Assembly (NCBI GenBank): GCA_947561585.1
Contig: CANNZV010001032.1
Location: 562,303-626,302 of the forward strand
DNA length: 64,000 nucleotides
Source of the DNA: Caprella mutica
Taxonomy: Eukaryota; Arthropoda; Malacostraca; Amphipoda; Caprellidae
Direction of reading: 5' to 3'
Shown here: positions 38,035 to 47,037 of the stretch, piece after piece
Numbering within the stretch: the first letter of the stretch is position 1
Layout: every line of letters begins with the position of its first letter
Made by a program: the position numbers and the translations under genes
Notes under the pieces: model-generated
Seen by the model: only the letters and a program-made list of their open reading frames with translations
Database searches by the model: none
Told to the model about the DNA's origin: nothing

Positions 38035-41000
38035 ATGGTCGAACTGGTCCTTATCTCCGTACTCATCCTTCTAGGTGGGCCCTTCATGGCATTCTTTGCC
38101 CTCGCCCGAGGAGCTAGAGCTGAGCGAGCGGTCGAGAAACTCGATATCAGACTGCATGTTTTAGAGCTGAGGCTTGCCAAGACGAGTCCGGCCAATGCTG
38201 GTGTCACGGAGAAAGCTGTCATACCAGTTCCGCAGAAGCCTAAGGCAGCAGTCCTGGCTAAGCCTCTAGCGCCTAAAGCAGAGCCTGCTTGGGAGAGAGA
38301 GGTCCCACTGCCACTACCCAAAGCTGCACCGAAGCCGCCGGCACCAGAGCCCGCACAACCGAGGACGGAGAGTAAGAGTATCGATTGGAAAGGCTGGCTA
38401 CGACGCTTGCACTTGTGCCCTCCGGATAAGGAAACGAATAGCGAAGTCGGTCTCGCGGCATGGTGGACTACCCGAATCGGGATCTTGCTAGGCGTGATCG
38501 CGGTTGTCTTTCTCGGTGTCTATGTGAATCACGTGACCGCACCCTGGGTTCGCTTTGTCGAGCTCTTGGTTATCTCTTGCGGCGTCTTCGCTGCGGGTTG
38601 GTCGCTTCAGAAACGTCACGGGCGGTTTGGCGATATCGTCAGTTCAGGAGGGTTGGCCATGCTCTACTTCACGGCGTACGCCTCTCATGGTATCGCGGCA
38701 GTTCAGATCACGAATGAGCCATTGCTCGGCGCGTTTCTTCAGGTGCTTGCGCTCGGGCTTATGCTAGTTTGGAGCGATCGCAAACGCGATCCGGGTTTGG
38801 CTGCCTTCGGCATCAGCCTAGGTTATGTCAGTTGTGCTTTCGCAGCGTCCCAAGGCCTGCCGGCAATGACTCTTGGTGGGCTTCTTTTACTAGGCGTCAT
38901 TGGAAGCATTCTATTGGCCAAGCGCGATTGGCACCTGCCTTTCCTCGCATCTATCGTTGGTAGTTACGGTGGGCTCTTGCTCTTTACATTCGCGCAGCGT
39001 GAGGCGCTGACTCTGCCTCACTTATTCACCACAACGGTGGCCTTGCTCGCTAGCTTCAGTGGTGCTTTGTGGGTGCGTTCGAACCGAGGTGACGCATCCC
39101 TCAAATGGGTTCATCGTATCTCTCTTGCGCAGGCCTCCGCAGCGAGCGTCGTCTTACTGGGCGGCACGCTTCTTCTGGCGCATGAGCAGATTTCAGCGGC
39201 TTACGCCATTCTCTTTCTTGTCTTTGCCATTCATGCTGTTCTCGCATGGAGAAAGGTCGCCTTTCCAGCACTCTTTCCAACGTGGACACTCAAAGCTCTG
39301 ACTTTCCTCTCACTGTTTATCGTCGCCGAGTTTGAGGGGCCCACCCGGTGGATCAGCTTAGTCGCGCAGAGCTTCGCCATTCTCTGGACCATGCGCGATA
39401 AGCCTCGCAAGCCACTTTGGTTAGAAGTCGGCTTCTTGGCGCTTTGGGCGACGTCCTTTGGGCTCTTTCTAAACGACTCTATCGGCTGGCAAGCGAATGT
39501 CTTTCTGACGAGTGATCCTCGACGCTGGGTAAGCTGGATTTACCTGACACTCGCGTTGCTCATCGCTACGCTCTATCATCGTCCTTGGGGCGCACGTGAA
39601 CTCAGATCCTCTAACGAACACGTCGTCGGTATCGCCATGGGCATCGCCGTCTCGATCGGTAGCTGCCACAGCCTGTTCACCGCCTTGCCAAACTTTGCTC
39701 CGCTGCTTCCCCTAGGTGCACTGACAATCATCTTTCTAGTCCTCGCAAGACGGCTGAAATCCTCGTTGCCGCTGATTCCAAGCGCAGCGCTCATTCTTCT
39801 AGGTCATGGCCAGCTTTGGCTTTCCATGGAACCAACAGTCTCGTGGGCACGCGAGGTGCTCTTCGTCTTTGGGTTAGGCGGGCTCAGCTATCTGGTCACT
39901 TACCGTATTACAAGAGCCACTGGATATGTTGCCATTGTGACTCCCGTTTGGGTTGGACTGACCTTGACCTCTGGATCCTTCTTGGGATGGCATATTCATG
40001 GTATCAATTCGACCAGTGGCCTTGCCGCTTATATCGCAGTATTTGTGGTGTGTTTCCTCGCCGCGGTCGGTTCTCGCTACCTGCTCTCCAATGAGCAGGC
40101 GACACTGAGAATCGTATTGTTGGCATGCGTAGGGGTGGTGCTTGCCTCATTTGCGACCGTCGCTTTCGAAGCTGTTGTGATTCCGTGGAGTCTCTTCATC
40201 ACGGTTGGCGTGTTCTTGGGCCTAACTAAGCTCGTCGGCGACCGACTCCTTGCAGCAGTCATGGTCGCCCCAGCGCTTCTCGCGACTGCCTACTACATCA
40301 TGGGACCTGGCGGGTCTTCCTGGTCTATTGGTAAAGACCTGATCCTCGGCTTGGGAATGATCGCTAGTATGATCTTTGGTTCGTGGTGCTTATGCACGGA
40401 AACCAAAGCGGCCCCTAATCTCTGGCTAGATGGGATTCTGCAAGTTGCGACTATTCTAGTATTCTTCCAAGGGCTTAGCCGTCATGTGGATCCGAGTATG
40501 CACGGTCTTCTCATCGGCATGGTCACGCTATCGCTTTGTCACTTTGCGAGCCGCCTCCCCTTCCCTACACTTCCTTGGGCTACCTGGTTACTTCCCGTTC
40601 TCTTACTCACGCTAGAAGGATTACATTTCACACATGCTTTTGCATGGATCACGTCTGCACTTCTTCTCTTATCCTGGAGAGTAGCGACAAAGGCTCGTCC
40701 GATCGCCTTGTGGGTCAGTGCGACGACGTTGCTTTGGACCATTCTCAATGCCACTCCTGAAAGTCTATCTCCGGTTGCACTCGTGGCTTTGATGGGCGTG
40801 ATCTACGCGGGAATCTATCACTACCTTGAAGAAGAGGACACGGCCCACGTCGCATTGGTTGTGGGTGGCATAGCGATCTTGTTTGGCTTCTCTACTGTCC
40901 TGAATACTGATTCGAATGGAGTTGGCTGGATCCTTCTTGTTTCGGTTGGCCTGGCTGCAATGGGGTGGCTTCTCAAAGGGCTTGGGAATCAATGGCGCGT

Positions 41001-41346
41001 GTGGCGAGATGCTGTCCAGACCTGGGTTCTTGGAGCGGCGGCTTTGCTCTTGCTACAGTTTACTGTCGTAAGTTCAGACTCTGGAATGGGTGCCATGGCG
41101 ACGCCTTACTGGGGATTGGCAAGCATTGTCCTCTTCATCGGCGGACTCTTTGGAGGGCTCCGAGCTTACCGTATGATTGGATTGTTAGGGCTTCTAGCGT
41201 GCGTGGTGCGTATGTTTGCCGTGGATATCGACGATACTTTCAATCGGATCACGGCTTTCGCCGCAGTGGCTGTTGTCCTCCTGAGTGTAGGTTACCTCTA
41301 CACGCGTTTCCGTAGCTGGATTGAGCAGCAGGATGCTGACGTCTAG
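38035..41346 (+). CDS. DUF2339-family large membrane protein
   Basis: A 1103-residue protein: an N-terminal membrane helix, a proline/alanine-rich cytoplasmic or periplasmic linker (residues about 60-115), then a very long series of hydrophobic segments. Family features are EVGLAAWWTTRIGILLGVIA, followed by GRFGDIVSSGGLAMLYFTAY with many regularly spaced helices. DUF2339 proteins are widespread polytopic membrane proteins of unknown function. The frame is intact over 3.3 kb. It follows the sulfatase after 72 bases on the same strand and precedes the HtrA-like gene. Confidence 0.88.
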   Translation: MVELVLISVLILLGGPFMAFFALARGARAERAVEKLDIRLHVLELRLAKTSPANAGVTEKAVIPVPQKPKAAVLAKPLAPKAEPAWEREVPLPLPKAAPKPPAPEPAQPRTESKSIDWKGWLRRLHLCPPDKETNSEVGLAAWWTTRIGILLGVIAVVFLGVYVNHVTAPWVRFVELLVISCGVFAAGWSLQKRHGRFGDIVSSGGLAMLYFTAYASHGIAAVQITNEPLLGAFLQVLALGLMLVWSDRKRDPGLAAFGISLGYVSCAFAASQGLPAMTLGGLLLLGVIGSILLAKRDWHLPFLASIVGSYGGLLLFTFAQREALTLPHLFTTTVALLASFSGALWVRSNRGDASLKWVHRISLAQASAASVVLLGGTLLLAHEQISAAYAILFLVFAIHAVLAWRKVAFPALFPTWTLKALTFLSLFIVAEFEGPTRWISLVAQSFAILWTMRDKPRKPLWLEVGFLALWATSFGLFLNDSIGWQANVFLTSDPRRWVSWIYLTLALLIATLYHRPWGARELRSSNEHVVGIAMGIAVSIGSCHSLFTALPNFAPLLPLGALTIIFLVLARRLKSSLPLIPSAALILLGHGQLWLSMEPTVSWAREVLFVFGLGGLSYLVTYRITRATGYVAIVTPVWVGLTLTSGSFLGWHIHGINSTSGLAAYIAVFVVCFLAAVGSRYLLSNEQATLRIVLLACVGVVLASFATVAFEAVVIPWSLFITVGVFLGLTKLVGDRLLAAVMVAPALLATAYYIMGPGGSSWSIGKDLILGLGMIASMIFGSWCLCTETKAAPNLWLDGILQVATILVFFQGLSRHVDPSMHGLLIGMVTLSLCHFASRLPFPTLPWATWLLPVLLLTLEGLHFTHAFAWITSALLLLSWRVATKARPIALWVSATTLLWTILNATPESLSPVALVALMGVIYAGIYHYLEEEDTAHVALVVGGIAILFGFSTVLNTDSNGVGWILLVSVGLAAMGWLLKGLGNQWRVWRDAVQTWVLGAAALLLLQFTVVSSDSGMGAMATPYWGLASIVLFIGGLFGGLRAYRMIGLLGLLACVVRMFAVDIDDTFNRITAFAAVAVVLLSVGYLYTRFRSWIEQQDADV

Positions 41347-41425
41347 GGATGCGACATGGCAACGAACGAAAGCGGCTCAGACTCTTGGCTTGCCTAGAGA
41401 CGTGATTGCTCTTTGATTTCATACG

Positions 41426-42541
41426 ATGAGTTATTCTGAACAGCGTCCAAGATCTTCTACGAATGGTTGGCTGGTATTGTTGTGCTTCATCCTCGGGCTT
41501 ATGCTAGTCAAAGACTACATGTTGGAGAGACGGGCGACGCACCTGGAACGCCCTGTGGCTCCACGTGCAGATCTGGCGAGCGATGAGCAAGCGACGATCG
41601 AACGCTTTGAAGAGGCCTCACCTTCGGTGGTCTTCATCAGCAGCATGCGATTAGAGCGCACGCGCAGTCGCTTTGGTGGCTTGAATATTCATAAGATTCC
41701 CAGTGGCACTGGCACAGGTTTCATTTGGAATGATCAAGGACATGTCGTGACGAATTTCCATGTCATTCAAGGCGCAAGTGAAGCCAAAGTGACGCTAAGT
41801 GATCAATCAGAATGGGACGCCACGGTGGTTGGTGTAGAACCGGACAAGGACATCGCGGTGCTCAAGATCGGAGCTCCGAAGAGCCTGCTCCAACCACTTC
41901 AGATCGGCTTATCCTCAGATCTACGAGTCGGTCAGAGCGTTCTCGCGATTGGTAATCCCTTCGGTCTCGATCAAACTCTTACCACGGGCGTGATCAGTGG
42001 CCTTGGACGTGAGATCGAGTCTGTGTCCAAGAGGCCTATTCAAGATGTGATTCAGACTGACGCTGCTATCAATCCAGGCAACTCTGGAGGGCCTTTGTTA
42101 GATAGCTCTGGCCGTTTGATCGGAGTGAACACCGCGATCTACAGTCCCTCAGGATCCTCTGCTGGTATCGGCTTCGCAGTTCCCGTCGATGCGGTGAATC
42201 GCATTGTTCCTCAGATCATCAAGTATGGCCGGGCAATCAAGCCAGTGCTGGGGATTTCCCTTTCTCGCCAAAGCAGGATCGAGGGTGTTGTCATTGATCG
42301 GGTCGACCCAGGCTCTGGCGCGGCGCAAGCTGGTTTGAAAGGCCTTTGGTCAGACCGCTATGGGCGGGTCTTGATTGGCGACGTCATCATAGGTATCGAA
42401 GGTCAAGACGTTACTGACATGAATGCCCTCTATCGAGTATTAGATAGATTCAAAGTAGGTGACCAAGTGATCTTGACGGTGGTGCGGCCAGGCGAGAAGG
42501 CGCGCGATGTGAAGGTTATTCTGACGCCGAGTTCGCGCTGA
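41426..42541 (+). CDS. HtrA/DegP-type serine protease with one PDZ domain
   Basis: Membrane-anchored periplasmic protease of 371 residues. An N-terminal anchor (WLVLLCFILGLMLVKDYM) precedes a trypsin-like domain with the full triad: His112 in TNFHVIQG, Asp142 in DKDIAVLK, Ser220 in NPGNSGGPLL. GTGTGFIWNDQGHVVTN and AIGNPFGLDQTLTTG are typical of the family. A single PDZ domain follows from about residue 270 (LGISLSRQSRIEGVVID; GDVIIGIEGQDV). The one-PDZ layout and anchor resemble DegS or plant Deg1-like proteases. Likely functions in envelope protein quality control. Confidence 0.93.
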   Translation: MSYSEQRPRSSTNGWLVLLCFILGLMLVKDYMLERRATHLERPVAPRADLASDEQATIERFEEASPSVVFISSMRLERTRSRFGGLNIHKIPSGTGTGFIWNDQGHVVTNFHVIQGASEAKVTLSDQSEWDATVVGVEPDKDIAVLKIGAPKSLLQPLQIGLSSDLRVGQSVLAIGNPFGLDQTLTTGVISGLGREIESVSKRPIQDVIQTDAAINPGNSGGPLLDSSGRLIGVNTAIYSPSGSSAGIGFAVPVDAVNRIVPQIIKYGRAIKPVLGISLSRQSRIEGVVIDRVDPGSGAAQAGLKGLWSDRYGRVLIGDVIIGIEGQDVTDMNALYRVLDRFKVGDQVILTVVRPGEKARDVKVILTPSSR

Positions 42542-42612
42542 GCCTGAGAGGAAATCTCTAGTCGAATTGTAACGGCGATTTCGCGGCGAGATGTTAGCCT
42601 CTACTCACGAAC

Positions 42613-43446
42613 ATGAAACGAAGAGTCGAGTTCAAGCACCTAAGAACGGATTGTATCATTGATACGCTGACGAAGCTGAATCAGCGGCTGTCCAAACGGT
42701 TTCCAACGGCAAGTTTGACCAAGCTTTGTGACGATCTCGTCACGGTTGGAAAACTAGCACAGCAACGAGCAGATGAGTTCCGCAAACCTCTGATAGGGCT
42801 GCGCGTCTTGTCTGCGGTCTTTGTGTTGGGGATCCTCTTTGGTACTGGGGCTGTCATCTCGGCCCTGCGAAACAACACTGCCGATCTCACGCTGGTCGAG
42901 TTTATTCAGGTCTTGGAAGCGGGAATCAATGATGTCCTTTTGATAGGGGCTGCGGTCTTCTTCCTCGTCACCCTAGAGGGTCGTGCCAAGAGGAAGCGCG
43001 CCTTGGAGGCGATCCATGAGCTGAGATCGATTGCCCATATCATTGACATGCATCAGCTCACGAAGGATCCCCTCTATGTCGTGACAGAGGGTAGGGTGGT
43101 CTCACGCGAATCCGATAGGGCCATGACGCCCTTTGAGCTGAGCCGTTACCTCGATTACTGTAGTGAGATGCTTTCACTCTGTGGCAAGATCGCAGCGGTG
43201 TATGTGCAAGAGTTCAATGACGCCGTTGTTATCGCCGCGGTGAACGAGATTGAGGATCTTACTACGGGGCTCTCGCGAAAGATCTGGCAGAAAGTGCTCA
43301 TCTTGGAACATCAGATCCAGAGGGAGACGATAATCATCGAGTCTGAGCCTGCTTACGGAGACGAGCGAGATTCTATCAATGAGACTCCTTTGGATACCGC
43401 ACCAGAGGGGCGCGATGAGTCACCTAAGACGATCGAGGCGAGGTAG
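42613..43446 (+). CDS. Conserved membrane protein of unknown function
   Basis: A 277-residue protein with a soluble N-terminal helix region, two membrane helices (LRVLSAVFVLGILFGTGAVI, about residues 65-85; VLLIGAAVFFLVTLEG, about 100-120), then a conserved soluble domain with the segments ALEAIHELRSIAHIIDMHQL, TPFELSRYLDYCSEMLSLCG and EIEDLTTGLSRKIWQKV. The tail is acidic. I recognise these as features of a widely distributed uncharacterised family, and cannot assign a function. It starts 71 bases after the HtrA-like gene. Confidence 0.75.
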   Translation: MKRRVEFKHLRTDCIIDTLTKLNQRLSKRFPTASLTKLCDDLVTVGKLAQQRADEFRKPLIGLRVLSAVFVLGILFGTGAVISALRNNTADLTLVEFIQVLEAGINDVLLIGAAVFFLVTLEGRAKRKRALEAIHELRSIAHIIDMHQLTKDPLYVVTEGRVVSRESDRAMTPFELSRYLDYCSEMLSLCGKIAAVYVQEFNDAVVIAAVNEIEDLTTGLSRKIWQKVLILEHQIQRETIIIESEPAYGDERDSINETPLDTAPEGRDESPKTIEAR

Positions 43447-43503
43447 TGTCAGATTGCGGAAAGTGCTTGATTTCCAGCATTAGATACTTAAGATGCCTTT
43501 AAT

Positions 43504-43965
43504 ATGAACGTTTCTAAGCATCTGGCTTTCAGCAGCGTTGTAGCTCTTGTTTTGAGTGGCTGCACCTATGGTGATTATGGCTCCAACGGTTATGGAGATC
43601 CCTATCAGCAGCAACAGGGAGGTGTTTATGGGAGTCCTCAGCAGGGCAACTATGGCAGTGGAGCCTATGGCGGGCAGCCTCAGCAGAACGCTTCACAGCC
43701 TGGATACGGTTCCGAGTCAGGTGATGTGGTCACTTATCCCGGTGATGGTGGTGCGCCCTCGTACGGCGGGACCACAGGAGGCGGGTACACCGCTCCTGTG
43801 CCGGCACCAAGTCCAAGTGGCACAGGTCGCAACTATACGGTGCAGAAGGGCGATAATATTTACCGGATCGGCAAGAAATACGGTGTCACGATGGGAGAGA
43901 TCATGCGGGCCAATGGCCTCACAGGCAATACGATCCATCCAGGGCAGGAATTAATCATTCCGTAG
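43504..43965 (+). CDS. LysM-domain lipoprotein with Gly/Gln/Tyr-rich linker
   Basis: A 153-residue lipoprotein: the signal ends in VLSGC with Cys20. Residues 21-105 are a low-complexity linker rich in Gly, Gln, Tyr, Pro and Ser (for example YQQQQGGVYGSPQQGNYGS). The C-terminus from about residue 110 is a single LysM domain, NYTVQKGDNIYRIGKKYGV and MRANGLTGNTIHPGQELIIP, which binds peptidoglycan or chitin-like glycan. The likely role is tethering the outer membrane to the cell wall. A strong terminator follows the gene. Confidence 0.88.
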   Translation: MNVSKHLAFSSVVALVLSGCTYGDYGSNGYGDPYQQQQGGVYGSPQQGNYGSGAYGGQPQQNASQPGYGSESGDVVTYPGDGGAPSYGGTTGGGYTAPVPAPSPSGTGRNYTVQKGDNIYRIGKKYGVTMGEIMRANGLTGNTIHPGQELIIP

Positions 43966-43993
43966 GCCTAAGACTTTTCTGGTGCGTTGAATT

Positions 43994-44019
43994 ACGGGGT
44001 GGGCTTCGGCTCACCCCGT
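43994..44019 (+). terminator. Terminator with UUCG tetraloop after the LysM gene
   Basis: An 11-base stem containing one G-U pair closes a C(UUCG)G tetraloop (ACGGGGTG... / ...CACCCCGT), followed by TCTTTGTGTG. It lies 29 bases after the LysM stop and 16 bases before the convergent dehydrogenase stop, so it may serve both strands, although the T-rich tail is on the plus strand. Confidence 0.8.
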
Positions 44020-44034
44020 CTTTGTGTGTAATTG

Positions 44035-45054
44035 TTAGCCAATTTCCACCATCGCTTTGAGCAAGCCAGGGGTGCCTTCCAGAGTCGGTAGTTTCTCTGG
44101 CACTTCTTCCAAGCCTAACCGATGAGTGATCCAGGGCCGCGTATCAACTCGGCCCGATTCGAGTTGAGCGATGACGTGATGAAATGTCGAGACAGGTGCG
44201 TTGCGGCTTGCGAGCACGGTTAATTCTTTGCGATGAAACTCAGGGTCACTGAAACTTAGGTTTCCCTGAACGATGCCTAGGAAGACAATCCGACCGCCGT
44301 GTCCACTTAGCTTAAATGCTTGCTCCATCGAGCCAGGATGACCTGTGGCGTCCATGATGACTGTAGGTCGACCGCTAAAGTGTTGTTCGATCTGCTGTTC
44401 TGCTTCTCCAGGTTTAAGGAGCAGCGTCTCTCTAATGCCTAACTGTTTCTGACAGAAGTCGAGACGATCTGCCGAGACGTCTGCGAGGATGACGCGCTTG
44501 GCTTCAAGTTGCGCAAATTGATAGGCACTCAACCCAATAGGACCCGCGCCAATGACCAATACCTGATCCTCTGAGCTGAGCGTGGCACGTTCACATCCAT
44601 GAGCTCCGATGCAAAGTGTCTCCACAAGGGCCAAGGCATCAAGATGGAGCGATTCCGATCGGTGTAGTTTGTGGGCTGGCAGGACAAGATGAGGACACAT
44701 GCCACCGTCCATGTGGACACCCAGCACGCGCAAGGATTCACAGCAGTTCGTCTTGCCCAGACGCGAGGCTGCACTTTCCGGATCATTTAAATAAGGCTCT
44801 ACCGAACAGCAGTCCCCAACCTTGAGCATCGTTTCAGTGTCAGGACCGATCGCAGCGACCTCTACCCCAAGCTCGTGGCCGAGGATTCGTGGATATTCAA
44901 AGAAAGGCTGATTTCCAGCAAAGGAGTGCCAATCCGTCCCACAAACACCGATGCGTCTCACATTCACTCGGATTTCTCCGGACTTGGGATCGCCAGGGTC
45001 CGCCACGTCGATTCTCTTAAGTATCCGAGGGTTATGGAGCTGGATGGCAATCAT
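44035..45054 (-). CDS. Zinc-type medium-chain dehydrogenase (sugar-acid/polyol type)
   Basis: A 339-residue MDR protein. The catalytic zinc site is GVCGTDWHSF with HELG (GHE motif) and VETLCIGAHG; the NAD(P) fold is VLVIGAGPIGLSAYQFA. The segment GKTNCCESLRVLGVHMDGGM is typical of dehydrogenases for galactonate, altronate or idonate. The structural-zinc lobe is degenerate: of the usual four cysteines only the CC of NCC remains. With uxaC 600 bases away, a role in sugar-acid metabolism is plausible but inferred. Convergent with the LysM gene. Confidence 0.85.
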   Translation of the reverse strand: MIAIQLHNPRILKRIDVADPGDPKSGEIRVNVRRIGVCGTDWHSFAGNQPFFEYPRILGHELGVEVAAIGPDTETMLKVGDCCSVEPYLNDPESAASRLGKTNCCESLRVLGVHMDGGMCPHLVLPAHKLHRSESLHLDALALVETLCIGAHGCERATLSSEDQVLVIGAGPIGLSAYQFAQLEAKRVILADVSADRLDFCQKQLGIRETLLLKPGEAEQQIEQHFSGRPTVIMDATGHPGSMEQAFKLSGHGGRIVFLGIVQGNLSFSDPEFHRKELTVLASRNAPVSTFHHVIAQLESGRVDTRPWITHRLGLEEVPEKLPTLEGTPGLLKAMVEIG

Positions 45055-45127
45055 TCTTACTTGAATAAGGGCTTCAGAGGATGGATGGACAATAGTTAAT
45101 TGCGTTCATCCCTAAGTTGCTACTGCC

Positions 45128-45589
45128 ATGTCCCCTGATCCATCATTGAAGAAGGGCTCGCCCGTCCTCCAGTTTACAGTCATGCTAGAGAACCGCGTGG
45201 GAGCTCTCAGCGGGGTCGTCAAGCTCATCCAGGACTCCCAGGCCGAAGTGTTGGGGATCAATCTCGCTGACTCCTCCGATGTCACCCTGGCTCGCCTTGT
45301 GGTGACCGATCCGGATCTCGTCATGCAACGCTTCCTTGAGAAGGGCATCCCCCACTCCATGCGTGAGGTCGCTATCGTGGAATTGAAAGATGGTGTAACC
45401 TCCCTTCACGGATGCCTTGAGGTTCTCCATAAGGCAGAGACGAATGTGCACTCCTCCTTCTCACTCTTGGTCCGCTCGAAACGCGATCAGCCGCTAATCG
45501 CCTTGCACCTCGAGGACGCAGAGTTCGCCGTGTCTTTGCTAGAGCAGCAAGGTTTTCAGATGCTTTGCCAAGAAGACCTTAGTCGCTAG
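45128..45589 (+). CDS. Tandem ACT-domain protein
   Basis: A 153-residue protein formed from two small beta-alpha-beta ACT modules: LQFTVMLENRVGALSGVVKL (residues about 14-33), with a second module starting near AIVELKDGVTSLHGCLEVL. ACT domains bind amino acids and regulate enzymes; no catalytic domain is attached. It begins a co-directional series with uxaC, the ABC ATPase and the AsmA-like gene, 35 bases before uxaC. Amino acid sensing for this gene set is possible but not demonstrated. Confidence 0.8.
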   Translation: MSPDPSLKKGSPVLQFTVMLENRVGALSGVVKLIQDSQAEVLGINLADSSDVTLARLVVTDPDLVMQRFLEKGIPHSMREVAIVELKDGVTSLHGCLEVLHKAETNVHSSFSLLVRSKRDQPLIALHLEDAEFAVSLLEQQGFQMLCQEDLSR

Positions 45590-45624
45590 ACTAAAGGGGC
45601 TCCCCTTTCTCCACTCCTCCAGAC

Positions 45625-47034
45625 ATGTCACCCTACTTCATTCACGACGACTTCGTTCTCCAATCTGAAACGGCCAAGGTTCTCTACCATAGCCATGCCA
45701 AAGATCAGCCGATCATTGACTATCACTGCCACCTACCTCCCAAGGATTTGGCGGAGAATCGACAGTTTGAGAACCTTACGGAGATTTGGTTAGAGGGAGA
45801 TCACTATAAGTGGCGGGCCATGCGTGCCAATGGTGAGGCCGAGCGATTCTGCACCGGCGATGCCGAGCCGTATGACAAGTTCCTCGCTTGGGCCCGAACG
45901 GTGCCACACACGATTCGCAATCCGCTCTATCATTGGACGCATCTCGAGCTGAAGCGCTACTTTGATGTCGATGAACTGCTCAATGAGCAGAGCGCTCCCG
46001 CGATCTGGGAAGCTTGCAACGCCAAGTTAAAGGAGGAAAGCTTGCGCCCTCACGGAATCACTGAACGCTTCAAAGTAGAAGCCATCGGCACGACAGACGA
46101 CCCCGCTGATGATCTTGCTTTTCATAAGCAAATGAAAGGCGCTGGAATGGCGACGCGCGTCTATCCCGCCTATCGTCCAGATGCGGCTCTCGTGGTGGAC
46201 GATCCCGCAGCATTCACTGCCTACGCTGAGAAGCTTGGGCAAGCCGCTGATCATGACACCGGAACCTACCAGGGCTTCTGTGAAGCGTTGCACAAGCGGC
46301 ACGACTACTTTCATGCAATTGGTTCGCGCCTGTCTGATCACGGCTTGGGTGCCTGTCACGCTTCCTTCGCTAGCGAGGCCACGGTGAGCGCCATTTTTGA
46401 CAAAGCTCGTGCTGGCAAGGCTGCCTCCCCTGAAGAAAAGGAGCAATTCGCCACCGCGATCATGGTGCTGAGTGGTCAGCTAGATGCAGCCAAAGGTTGG
46501 GTGAAACAGCTTCATCTTGGAGCCTTGCGCAATACGAACACACGCAAGTTTAAGGAGCTTGGGCGTGATACTGGGTTCGATTCTATCGCTGACACCATGC
46601 AAGCGGAGACGCTTCGAGCTTATCTCGATTTCCTCGATCAAGAGAATGCCCTGCCTAAGACGATCATTTACAATCTCAATCCTCGAGACAATTATCTTTT
46701 CGCCTCGATGATAGGAAATTTCCAAGACGGCAGCGTTGCTGGAAAGATGCAGTTTGGCTCTGGCTGGTGGTACCTCGACCAGAAGGAAGCGATGGAGTGG
46801 CAAATTAACGCATTGTCTAACATTGGTCTGCTTTCGCGATTCGTAGGCATGCTAACGGACTCGAGGTCTTTCCTCTCATATCCGCGACACGAGTATTTCC
46901 GAAGGATTCTCTGCAATCTCATCGGCAAAGACGTCGAGTTGGGGCTCATTCCTCGAGACATGGAATTGTTAGGTCAGATGGTTGAGAATATCTGCTATCA
47001 CAACGCGAAGAATTATTTCCAGTTTCCGGCCTAA
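45625..47034 (+). CDS. uxaC: Glucuronate isomerase
   Basis: Uronate isomerase of the amidohydrolase superfamily, converting glucuronate to fructuronate (and galacturonate to tagaturonate), the first step of hexuronate breakdown. It has 469 residues, as usual. Signatures are IIDYHCHLPPKDLAENRQFE near residue 31 (metal-binding HxH) and AIGTTDDPADDLAFH. A late QFGSGWWYLDQKEAMEWQIN and LLSRFVGMLTDSRSFLSYPR block is also diagnostic. The frame is complete. Other uxu/uxa genes are not in the window, but the zinc dehydrogenase nearby could act on a related sugar acid. Confidence 0.95.
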   Translation: MSPYFIHDDFVLQSETAKVLYHSHAKDQPIIDYHCHLPPKDLAENRQFENLTEIWLEGDHYKWRAMRANGEAERFCTGDAEPYDKFLAWARTVPHTIRNPLYHWTHLELKRYFDVDELLNEQSAPAIWEACNAKLKEESLRPHGITERFKVEAIGTTDDPADDLAFHKQMKGAGMATRVYPAYRPDAALVVDDPAAFTAYAEKLGQAADHDTGTYQGFCEALHKRHDYFHAIGSRLSDHGLGACHASFASEATVSAIFDKARAGKAASPEEKEQFATAIMVLSGQLDAAKGWVKQLHLGALRNTNTRKFKELGRDTGFDSIADTMQAETLRAYLDFLDQENALPKTIIYNLNPRDNYLFASMIGNFQDGSVAGKMQFGSGWWYLDQKEAMEWQINALSNIGLLSRFVGMLTDSRSFLSYPRHEYFRRILCNLIGKDVELGLIPRDMELLGQMVENICYHNAKNYFQFPA

Positions 47035-47037
47035 GCC

